Shown here: positions 1 through 5,207 of the stretch, in pieces
Position numbering within the stretch: the stretch's first letter is position 1
How the letters are laid out: each line of letters begins with the position of its first letter
Assembly: GCF_030826625.1 (NCBI RefSeq)
Contig: NZ_JAPJNQ010000063.1
Location: forward strand, 1-12,382
Reading direction: 5' to 3'
Origin: Corynebacterium sp.
GTDB lineage: Bacteria > Actinomycetota > Actinomycetes > Mycobacteriales > Mycobacteriaceae
DNA: 12,382 bases
Made by a program: the position numbers and the translations under genes
The notes under the pieces: generated by a model
Database searches by the model: none
What the model saw: only the letters and a program-made list of their open reading frames with translations
Told to the model about the DNA's origin: nothing

Positions 1-27
1 GCTGCTAGGGGTGTAGATATTCGGGGT

Positions 28-1326
28 TTGGCACACACTTTTTGTCGTTTAACCCATAGCCGGTTTGGACAGATACGGAAAAACGGCAACAAGTTTTACC
101 CGCGCTACATGTATAAAGGGGTCTATTACAAACCGGGGCGTGGATTCCCTAATAAATCCCTTGCACGGCAATGGCTGACAGCTGAAGAGGATTACCTCAG
201 TAAGTGTGAAGCGTTTGGAAACCCGTGGAAGTCTCCAGAGCAAAGACAGGCAGAGCAACAGCGCCAACAACAGCGTTCTAGCTTTATCGTCGCTGATCTA
301 GCCACTGAATGGCTGCAAGCTAAATTTAATTCCGGTGCTTGGAAAGGTTCGACCTATGACACCAACGAGAGCGTGCTAGATTCCCGGCTGCTAAAAATTA
401 CCGGTGTTGCCGGTGAACTGCGAGATATACCCGTCGCTAAAGTAACCAAAGCGGACGCACGCCGGTGGTGGGACGCTGTGCAGTCGCAACAACCTAAAGA
501 GGTGCGCCGCAACAACCATGGACGAACGCTGTTGCAACAGGTCTTCCGGTATGCCGAACAGTGCGAGTATATAACCCGGTCGCCTGCAGCTGATCTTACG
601 AAACAGAAACCGCCGCGCGGGCCGGTGGTAGAAACCCCAATGCCGGGCTTCGATGAACTCAATACTGTGTGCAATGCCGTAGGGGAGAATTGGCGCTTGC
701 CTGCAGCGCTGTGCTTGTTTCATGGCTTGCGTGGGGAAGAAACTCTAGGTCTGCAGCGTAAGCACTTGATCTATGACAAGCAGGCAGACCGGTGGACTAT
801 TCAAGTACGCCAAACGAGGGTGAAGGAACGTAACAGGGATAGTGATAACCCGGCGCGCCGGTATTCGATGGTGGTAGGCCCGCCGAAAACAGAGCATTCA
901 CGTCGTGATGTACCGCTTGCCCCGCGTTACAACGAGCTTATTCGTAACCACTTGGATAAGTGGGTAGGTGATTCCCCGGATGATTTTGTGACCGTTACAA
1001 GGGATAAAACACCGTCGTGGGATTCGGGTTTTCGTGATGCGGTTGCACGGCAACGTGATGCCGCTGGTTTTGATTGGGGCCGTAACTCTCTGCACGCGGG
1101 TCGTGGCTACGTCTACACGCTGTTGCGGAACGAGGGCTTGACCGATAAGCAGGCAGGCAAGTTCATTGGTGATACTGACACTGAGGTATTGCGTAAGCAT
1201 TATGAGCGCCTGCAGCCGCAACGTATGGATGATGCAGTAGCCCGGATGTTTGCCAAGGATGCTGAACGAGCGCGCCGGGCTAGTGGTGAGAATGTAATCA
1301 ACTTGGATGACAGAAAGCAGGCTTAA
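28..1326 (+). CDS. Tyrosine site-specific recombinase (phage/island integrase)
   Basis: Catalyses integration and excision, presumably at the ssrA 3' end. Residues about 11-60 look like an arm-type DNA-binding domain (FGQIRKNG, then an aromatic and basic stretch and the tail TAEEDYLSK). Residues about 85-190 fit the SAM-like core-binding domain and about 205-410 the catalytic domain. Visible active-site residues are R235 (HGLRGEE), K287 (PKTEHSRRDVPL), H356 and R359 (HAGR) and the nucleophile Y392 (RKHYERL). The usual second His/Trp is Asp382 in GDTDTEV. Length is about 430 aa, normal for actinophage integrases. The start is uncertain: the frame is open to the window edge, and the TTG at 28 has a weak AGGGG about 16 bases upstream, so the true start may lie outside. 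The next gene follows after 3 bases. Confidence 0.95.
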   Translation: MAHTFCRLTHSRFGQIRKNGNKFYPRYMYKGVYYKPGRGFPNKSLARQWLTAEEDYLSKCEAFGNPWKSPEQRQAEQQRQQQRSSFIVADLATEWLQAKFNSGAWKGSTYDTNESVLDSRLLKITGVAGELRDIPVAKVTKADARRWWDAVQSQQPKEVRRNNHGRTLLQQVFRYAEQCEYITRSPAADLTKQKPPRGPVVETPMPGFDELNTVCNAVGENWRLPAALCLFHGLRGEETLGLQRKHLIYDKQADRWTIQVRQTRVKERNRDSDNPARRYSMVVGPPKTEHSRRDVPLAPRYNELIRNHLDKWVGDSPDDFVTVTRDKTPSWDSGFRDAVARQRDAAGFDWGRNSLHAGRGYVYTLLRNEGLTDKQAGKFIGDTDTEVLRKHYERLQPQRMDDAVARMFAKDAERARRASGENVINLDDRKQA

Positions 1327-1329
1327 TCG

Positions 1330-1761
1330 GTGAAGAAAAAGAAAAGTAAACGGGTTCCACATCGCGCGATAGGGGCGGGGTTTACCTATCCTCTTACGGT
1401 AACGATGGATGACGGTGTGATTCTTGGAACGGTTGGTGTAAGTAGGTTCGGCGTCAAAGAAAATCAGTTTTCGATCTTAGAAGCATTCAGTAGAAAAGAT
1501 GAGGATAAGCCGTTCGGTTATCCCCAGACTCCAGCATTTCAACCAAAAACCCGTAAGTCGCGTGATCGTTCCACAGGTAAGGGGCTGTCGGTGCAAAAAT
1601 TGAAAGTTGATGGTGTTTGGAAAAAGTACTTAGTTTTTCCGGACGGTCGTAAGGTGCGCGATGAGAAAGTATGTGCGGTCATTAAGTTGTTGCACGATAA
1701 GAAAATTAAGCGGGTGTCTGTGACGGGGTTTTGGGCAGTGGTTGACGCGCTGAATCTGTGA
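1330..1761 (+). CDS. Unknown basic protein, 143 aa, downstream of integrase
   Basis: I do not recognise this protein. It starts at GTG, 3 bases after the integrase stop, with a purine-rich AAAGCAGG in the integrase tail as a likely ribosome site, so it is probably cotranscribed with the integrase. The N-terminus is a lysine cluster (MKKKKSKR). The middle (about residues 65-95) is rich in Lys, Arg and Ser and probably flexible. The C-terminal third (about 100-143) alternates short strands and a helix (VCAVIKLLHDKK, VSVTGFWAVVDALNL). There are no membrane segments or signal peptide, and the net charge is strongly positive, which would suit nucleic-acid binding. Its position suggests an accessory recombination or regulatory role, but that is inference only. 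Confidence 0.75.
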   Translation: MKKKKSKRVPHRAIGAGFTYPLTVTMDDGVILGTVGVSRFGVKENQFSILEAFSRKDEDKPFGYPQTPAFQPKTRKSRDRSTGKGLSVQKLKVDGVWKKYLVFPDGRKVRDEKVCAVIKLLHDKKIKRVSVTGFWAVVDALNL

Positions 1762-1778
1762 TGATGAGGTTAGTGACG

Positions 1779-1803
1779 GGTAGGGGGTTGACTAGTCCCT
1801 ACC
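1779..1803. promoter_or_regulatory. Inverted repeat GGTAGGG-N11-CCCTACC, candidate operator
   Basis: The perfect 7-bp arms 1779-1785 and 1797-1803 bracket the TTGACT -35 hexamer at 1788-1793. No T-run follows, so a terminator is unlikely. A repressor bound here would block the promoter of the HTH/replication operon. The right arm (CCCTACC) is one C longer than the iteron core CCTACC, which may be chance or may link control of this promoter to the replication initiator. Confidence 0.5.
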
Positions 1804-1816
1804 AGTTCGCTAAGGT
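1788..1816 (+). promoter_or_regulatory. Candidate promoter of the HTH/replication operon (TTGACT-17-TAAGGT)
   Basis: TTGACT at 1788-1793, a 17-base spacer, then TAAGGT at 1811-1816, which fits the corynebacterial TANNNT -10 pattern. Transcription would begin near 1823, leaving a leader of about 130 bases before the ATG at 1956. The leader length and the overlapping inverted repeat suggest a regulated promoter, as expected for the replication module of an integrated element. Confidence 0.5.
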
Positions 1817-1874
1817 GTTCTGTTAAGTGAGCTGACATTTTCAGTGGATAGCGGAAGACTCGACCCGCTTGAGG

Positions 1875-1942
1875 GCCCATAATGGGCTGTCAACGCTAGC
1901 CCCGTTGGGAGATGGGGCCATTCGGAATGCTTTATTATTCCG
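1875..1942 (+). promoter_or_regulatory. Hairpin-rich 5' leader of the HTH/replication operon
   Basis: Three inverted repeats follow one another: GCCCAT/ATGGGC at 1875-1880 and 1882-1887 (1-base centre, more likely a protein site than a hairpin); GCCCC/GGGGC at 1899-1903 and 1914-1918; and CGGAAT/ATTCCG at 1923-1928 and 1937-1942 with an 8-base loop. The last stem ends at the start of the GGAAAGG ribosome site (1942-1948), so folding could limit translation of the HTH gene. The leader could form RNA structure or hold several operator half-sites; the sequence does not decide. Confidence 0.4.
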
Positions 1943-1955
1943 GAAAGGCCAGATT

Positions 1956-2168
1956 ATGGCTAAGTCTTCTATGCGCGCCGATTTTATTACCCGCGCTGAA
2001 GCTGCAAAAAAGTGCAGCGTATCCACAAAGACCATTGACCGGCTGGTAGCCCGTGGTGAGCTTAAAGCGGTGTTTTTCACTCCCCGCGCTACCCGGATTT
2101 CTGTGGCATCACTCGATGACTATATTGCTAGGCACACTAGCGCCACCGTGTTCGGGGGCGTGGCTTAA
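1956..2168 (+). CDS. Small HTH protein, AlpA/excisionase-like
   Basis: A 70-aa protein that is almost entirely one MerR/AlpA-type winged helix-turn-helix: ITRAEAAKKCSVSTKTIDRL gives the two helices, ELKAVFF and ATRIS form the wing, and VASLDDYIARH is the usual final helix. Proteins of this size and shape act as excisionases (directing the integrase to excise) or as activators of int and replication genes in prophages and satellites. I chose the ATG at 1956 because GGAAAGG (1942-1948) is well placed; a longer reading from TTG 1869 has no good ribosome site and would run through the leader hairpins. Its stop overlaps the next ATG by one base (TAATG), so it is translationally coupled to the replication genes. 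Excisionase and replication activator are both possible. Confidence 0.85.
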   Translation: MAKSSMRADFITRAEAAKKCSVSTKTIDRLVARGELKAVFFTPRATRISVASLDDYIARHTSATVFGGVA

Positions 2169-2746
2169 TGAGCGAACAAAGCAGAACCCCCGCCATAAAC
2201 GACGAGGGAACGCAACAAGTTGATACGTCATATTCTATCACGTCTTTAGAGATAGCTCTACTGCATGGCTTGTTTTGGTGCCCGGCGCGCCGGGTCTGCG
2301 AGATTGCGGACGGTCTGGAGCGTCTGGATTTTGCCGATGATGACCACTATGAAATTTTTGGTCTCATTGTCGCTAATGCCCGTGCGGTCGTTAAGCAGTC
2401 ACCTGAAGAGTGTTTGAACCCGGAGTTGGTGCGAGCTGAACTACGTGATGCTGGCAAGTTCACTGAGTCGATGTCTCATAAAATGCTTGCTGTGGCTAGC
2501 ACCGGAAGACCGTCGGTAAACCCGGTAGAACTAGGTGAGATAGTTAAGAAGTTGCGTCTAGAGCGTACCCGGCGCGGTATGCGATGTGCCGCCGATGGAC
2601 TGCATGCCGCCGCCGCAAATGGTTCCACCGCTGATATGGCTAAGGCTATTGACGATACAAAGTATTTGGCTGTGCTGGCTGATCGCGCCGGGCTGAATAC
2701 TAGCCTTTTCAAGTCGTTGATTCGGCTAAGGGGGTGGCATAAATGA
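2168..2746 (+). CDS. Stand-alone DnaB N-terminal-domain-like protein, putative replication accessory
   Basis: A 192-aa protein. Residues about 26-165 follow the pattern of the all-helical N-terminal domain of replicative DnaB helicases: SLEIALLHGLF, then LDFADDDHYEIFGLIVANAR, a helix-loop region with NPELVRAELRDAG, and a final helix pair rich in Arg (KKLRLERTRRGMRCAADGLH). There is no RecA-like ATPase domain, Walker motif or room for one, so it is not a complete helicase. In DnaB this domain drives ring assembly and binds primase and loaders, so a free copy could recruit or displace host DnaB, or partner the ATPase encoded next. It overlaps the following gene by 4 bases (ATGA). Residues 166-192 are unlike DnaB. 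The fold assignment is from pattern only; host-helicase capture is inference. Confidence 0.75.
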   Translation: MSEQSRTPAINDEGTQQVDTSYSITSLEIALLHGLFWCPARRVCEIADGLERLDFADDDHYEIFGLIVANARAVVKQSPEECLNPELVRAELRDAGKFTESMSHKMLAVASTGRPSVNPVELGEIVKKLRLERTRRGMRCAADGLHAAAANGSTADMAKAIDDTKYLAVLADRAGLNTSLFKSLIRLRGWHK

Positions 2747-4041
2747 GTGAGCAAAACACAGTGCGCTACAACCCGTTGAGTGATGATCGTCGCCGTGAGA
2801 TTGAGCGTGAGGTTTTTGATGGTAGCGGGCAAGCTTTAACCCAGTTGAGGGAAGTCTCTCGCAACTATGGCTACAGCCCGATGGCGTTTCTCATTCAAAC
2901 CATTCAGTGGGTGTTATCTGCCATGCCCGCCGGTTGTGTGCTGGATGCAGGGCGCGGGCCGATAAGCCTAAATCTGTTCAGTGTGGTCTATGGGGTTCCA
3001 GGTGGTGGTAAAGATTCCTTAGCTAATGACATTGCAGAGCTAGTAACCATTGACGATGCTGGTAACAGAATTGAACCAGTTGAGGGATTTCTAGGCAGTG
3101 GTGAGGGAGTGCTAGAACAACTGCAAAGCACAGACAACAAACCTGAACCTATTTTGTTTCGTGAGTCTGAAGTAACCCAATTAGGCACCTACCTAGATCG
3201 CCGTGATTCGTCGCTAAGGTCTGTGTTGCTGAAGATGTTTTCTGGCAACCCGTTGGGCAATTCCACCAAGCAGGAAAAGATTAAGGTTGCTAGAAATAGA
3301 TACACAGCTGGGGTGTGGGTAGCGGTGCAACCTGAAAAGGCCTATGTCATTCTCGGAGGGGAAGACGATGGGCTAAGGCATCGTTTTGTGTGGGTTGATT
3401 GTGTTGATGCTGATGCTCTGGAGCTACCGCCACGGGAAGGTGACTTGCATCCGGTGGTGATTCCGAAAGAGGTAATTAAAGGAAGGCCTATTGGATTTCC
3501 TGAGATTGCGCGGGAAGAAACACTGAAAGCACGTTATCGCGCTGTGCGTTATGGCGAGTCTAATGGCACTAGTGGACACCGTAACCTTATCCGTGCCCGT
3601 CTTGCCGCCGGTCTAGCCTTACTGCATGGCAATAGAAGCGTGTCTGAAGCTAACTGGCGCCGCGCCGGGGTGCTGATGGATTACAGCGATAGTGTTCGTG
3701 ACTATGCCGCGTCGGTGACTGCTAACCACGAGGTTGAGCGTAAAGCACAGCGGGCCGCTGTAGAAGATGATGCAGAAACGCGCGTCCATAAGAACCGTAC
3801 TGAGAAATTGCGCACCACGATTTTTAAAGCCGTTCATGCCCATGGTGAGCGCGGGGTGTCGTGGTCTGAAGCAACTCAGAATCTAAACAGCAAAATTCGG
3901 GGTAAGCATGTTGCTGATGGCCTACTGGAGCAATTGGCCACCGCCGATGTGGTGCATGCCGACGAAACTAGTGGCAAGCGGATGCTGATGCCCGGTACTA
4001 ATTTCAATGCTGCTTATGCCGCTGAAGCCGGTAGCGCTTAG
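2743..4041 (+). CDS. P-loop replication ATPase/initiator with C-terminal winged-helix-like region
   Basis: A 432-aa protein with a good AAGGGGG ribosome site at 2727-2733. A Walker A loop (GVPGGGKDS, residues 84-92) follows a hydrophobic strand; it has Asp91 where Ser/Thr is usual, with Ser92 next. The Walker B-like strand is ILFRESE (137-143). GLRHRFVWV (210-218) carries arginines placed like arginine fingers. This layout resembles DUF3987/primase-associated helicase proteins of phages and satellites. Residues about 350-420 (LRTTIFKAVHAHGERGVSWSEA to KRMLMPGTNFN) look like a winged-helix DNA-binding domain, a natural reader for the iteron array that begins 23 bases after the stop. I infer an origin-binding helicase comparable in role to SaPI Rep. 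No primase active site is visible, so priming must come from the host. Confidence 0.8.
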   Translation: MSEQNTVRYNPLSDDRRREIEREVFDGSGQALTQLREVSRNYGYSPMAFLIQTIQWVLSAMPAGCVLDAGRGPISLNLFSVVYGVPGGGKDSLANDIAELVTIDDAGNRIEPVEGFLGSGEGVLEQLQSTDNKPEPILFRESEVTQLGTYLDRRDSSLRSVLLKMFSGNPLGNSTKQEKIKVARNRYTAGVWVAVQPEKAYVILGGEDDGLRHRFVWVDCVDADALELPPREGDLHPVVIPKEVIKGRPIGFPEIAREETLKARYRAVRYGESNGTSGHRNLIRARLAAGLALLHGNRSVSEANWRRAGVLMDYSDSVRDYAASVTANHEVERKAQRAAVEDDAETRVHKNRTEKLRTTIFKAVHAHGERGVSWSEATQNLNSKIRGKHVADGLLEQLATADVVHADETSGKRMLMPGTNFNAAYAAEAGSA

Positions 4042-4063
4042 GCTTCCTGCCTGATTGGCCGGG

Positions 4064-4249
4064 TGTCCTACCTGTCCTACCGTCCTATGCAGCGTATGGG
4101 GCATTTCGGGTGTCCTACGCGGTGTCCTATCCGTCCTACCGGCTAAGGCGACGTTGTTGCGGTGTGAGTTCAATAGGACGGCAATAGGACGCCAATAGGA
4201 CGGGCAAAAACGCTCTGACCTGCATAGGACACATAGGACGCATAGGACA
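4064..4249. repeat. Iteron array: 12 copies of YGTCCTAY in four triplets, two per strand; candidate replication origin
   Basis: The GTCCTA core lies on the plus strand at 4065, 4074, 4082, 4112, 4124 and 4133, and as TAGGAC at 4174, 4185, 4196, 4225, 4234 and 4243. All twelve fit YGTCCTAY. Spacing within triplets is 8-12 bases, near one helical turn, and the two forward triplets mirror the two reverse triplets around about 4156. SaPI satellite origins are also built from sets of short Rep-binding repeats next to rep, so this is a likely initiator site for the ATPase encoded just upstream. Unlike many origins, the central gap (4139-4173) is not AT-rich, so melting may occur elsewhere. Confidence 0.85.
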
Positions 4250-4703
4250 CCACCCCCACCCAAACACGCCACCGCAACCATTACCGCGCCGGGTATCTAG
4301 CCTTATCGCTAAGTGTGTCTGTATGGCCGTCTCACGGCTTCCGCTAGCCGGTTGCCTAAACCCTTCCTTGGTGATGCTGACGGTCTGCCACACGGGCCTA
4401 CGTGCTGAATTATTCGGGAGTATGCCGAAGCACCCTCCCCCGTCTTGTCTTGTGGGTGCTGTCTCTCTCTCCAGTGCTGTAACTCACTTGACTGGTTCTG
4501 TGGCTGTAGGGGTTAGCGCTGTGGGGCATGTTAGCTACGTGAACCCACCAGGCCCGGCGCGCTAGGGGTGTCTTTGTTGCTGAATCCGGCTGAAGTAGAC
4601 GCGCTGTGTGGCTGTCTAAGGCGATAAGTACCCGCCGGTGGTGTGGTTGTACCCTTGGATTGCTTAGAATGGCCCTGAGTGCATTACTGTTTTGCCTGGT
4701 TAT

Positions 4704-4720
4704 CGGCTATTTTCTAGCCG
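4704..4720. other. Perfect hairpin CGGCTA-TTTTC-TAGCCG
   Basis: Six complementary bases on each side of a 5-base loop. No T-run follows on either strand, so it is not a standard terminator. It lies 44 bases before the first clear copy of the 36-bp repeat, whose conserved TAGYCYTGCCG part resembles the hairpin's right arm (TAGCCG). Confidence 0.4.
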
Positions 4721-4763
4721 TGCTTAGGCTTCGGGGTTGGTGTCGCTGCCACGGTGTACCCGG

Positions 4764-4871
4764 TCATTTTTGTCCGTGTAGTCTTGCCGGTACTTTCTGT
4801 CATTTTTGGAATAAAGTCCTAGCCGTTGCGCCCGCTTATTTTTGAGCGCGTAGCCTTGCCGTGGTGATCTC
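4764..4871. repeat. Degenerate tandem repeat, exact 36-bp period, three clear copies
   Basis: Copies start at 4764, 4800 and 4836. Each begins TCATTTTTG or TTATTTTTG and carries an AGYC(C/T)T(T/A)GCCG element about 8 bases further on, with variable sequence between and after. A much weaker fourth unit may precede them at 4728. The exact period despite divergence argues for true tandem duplication or selection on spacing rather than chance. Confidence 0.65.
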
Positions 4872-4923
4872 AGTAGATGGTTCACAACGGACTGCAGCGC
4901 ACCGGGTAAATATGGCGCTTGCA

Positions 4924-4944
4924 TATTTAGACAGTATTTAGACA
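4924..4944. repeat. Direct repeat TATTTAGACA, two copies 11 bp apart, near attR
   Basis: TATTTAGACA occurs at 4924-4933 and again at 4935-4944, one helical turn apart and about 65-80 bases inside the attachment site. Tandem sites of this size and place are typical of integrase arm-type or excisionase-binding sites beside an att core; that reading is inference. Confidence 0.5.
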
Positions 4945-5005
4945 CAACGACATTGAAGGAACTTGAAAAATAGGCTTTAACCTGCAGGTATTTGAATTGC
5001 TGTGT

Positions 5006-5023
5006 AAGTCCCGGCAGCTCCAC
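5006..5023 (+). other. ssrA: attR: duplicated 3' end of the tmRNA gene (ssrA remnant)
   Basis: The bases read as the end of a tRNA-like domain: T-loop remainder AAGT, T-stem strand CCCGG (5010-5014), acceptor strand CAGCTCC (5015-5021), discriminator A5022 and C5023. The acceptor strand implies GGGGCUG with a G-U third pair at the 5' end, as in tmRNA and tRNA-Ala. CCCGG followed by CAGCTCCAC is the actinobacterial tmRNA ending as I recall it. Upstream the match stops (TGT instead of the expected TTC of the T-loop), so this is a fragment, not a gene. A terminator follows 12 bases later. A tRNA-Ala target is the main alternative. Confidence 0.8.
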
Positions 5024-5034
5024 TTTTTGCATTT

Positions 5035-5062
5035 CCCCTGGTCGTTAACGACCAGGGGTTTT
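5035..5062 (+). terminator. Rho-independent terminator, probably the native ssrA terminator
   Basis: A perfect 10-bp stem, CCCCTGGTCG (5035-5044) with CGACCAGGGG (5049-5058), a TTAA loop and then TTTT. The T-run is on the plus-strand side. No complete plus-strand gene ends just before it, only the tmRNA fragment, which fits a terminator separated from its gene by insertion of the element. Confidence 0.88.
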
Positions 5063-5085
5063 GCTGTATCTGAATCCAAGAATTG

Positions 5086-5125
5086 GTTGAAGGCGATTTC
5101 ATGGCGTTGAAGGTGATCTCATGGC
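5086..5125. repeat. 20-bp tandem duplication, two copies, 18/20 identical
   Basis: gttgaaggcgatttcatggc at 5086-5105 is followed directly by a copy at 5106-5125 with two C/T changes. It lies between the terminator and the end of the peptide transporter gene. Nothing suggests it is coding; role unknown. Confidence 0.6.
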
Positions 5126-5191
5126 AATGCATTGGTTGATCACCTATGCGCTGCTCGCGATTCGTGCAGCCTGGCGAACCCGTCCGGTTTG

Positions 5192-5207
5192 GCTAGGCGC
5201 GCCTAGC
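5192..5207. other. 16-bp perfect palindrome spanning the peptide transporter stop codon
   Basis: GCTAGGCGCGCCTAGC is fully self-complementary and contains the TAG stop of the minus-strand gene (5205-5203). As RNA it gives a 6-bp stem with a CGCG loop. No T-run follows on the minus strand, so if it helps end transcription it is not a standard intrinsic terminator. Confidence 0.5.

Larger units (their letters stand above)
4250..5005. other. Long apparently non-coding tail of the element
   Basis: No convincing gene on either strand: the open frames here are short, rich in Cys, Trp and Pro, lack ribosome sites and match no family I know. The stretch contains a 7-bp stem at 4429-4435/4454-4460 (18-base loop), a perfect hairpin at 4704-4720, a degenerate 36-bp-period repeat at 4764-4871 and a phased direct repeat at 4924-4944. 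In a 5-kb element, 750 non-coding bases next to the origin and attR may hold a helper-phage packaging site, a small RNA or recombinase arm sites. Confidence 0.6.
1..5023 (+). mobile_element. Compact integrative element inserted at the tmRNA (ssrA) 3' end; left end outside window
   Basis: Seen: a tyrosine integrase gene, an unknown ORF, a small HTH gene, two tightly overlapping replication-like genes, a 12-copy iteron array and then a tmRNA 3' fragment, followed at once by a perfect terminator. Known: many integrative elements use the 3' end of tRNA or tmRNA genes as attB and carry the integrase gene next to one att site. Phage satellites of the PICI group have the order int, AlpA-like regulator, primase/rep, iteron origin. 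Inferred: the element starts shortly left of base 1, where the complete ssrA and attL should be, and ends near 5023, giving about 5 kb. No structural, packaging, conjugation or cargo gene is recognisable, so it would need a helper to move between cells. Confidence 0.82.

Noticed and set aside
1779..1803. GGTAGGG/CCCTACC inverted repeat considered as a terminator for the integrase transcript
   Set aside because: No T-run follows and a good -35/-10 pair overlaps it, so an operator is the better reading; weak termination cannot be excluded.
3922..4393. Minus-strand open frames of 119 and 85 aa across the iteron array
   Set aside because: Their length comes from the repeats lacking stops; the translations are Cys/Gly repeats and shadow the end of the ATPase gene, with no ribosome site or family resemblance.
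4..4571. 11-mer GCTAGGGGTGT shared by 4-14 and 4561-4571, considered as element-end repeats
   Set aside because: Several 11-base matches are expected by chance in a window this size, and neither copy coincides with the att core.
4323..4845. Plus-strand open frames of 80 and 79 aa (4323-4565 and 4606-4845)
   Set aside because: Odd composition (Trp, Cys, Pro, Ser rich), no ribosome site, and the second runs through the hairpin and the 36-bp repeats; treated as non-coding.
4764..4871. 36-bp periodic repeats considered as a CRISPR array
   Set aside because: The units abut with no unique spacers, are strongly degenerate and there are no cas genes; this is a tandem repeat, not CRISPR.
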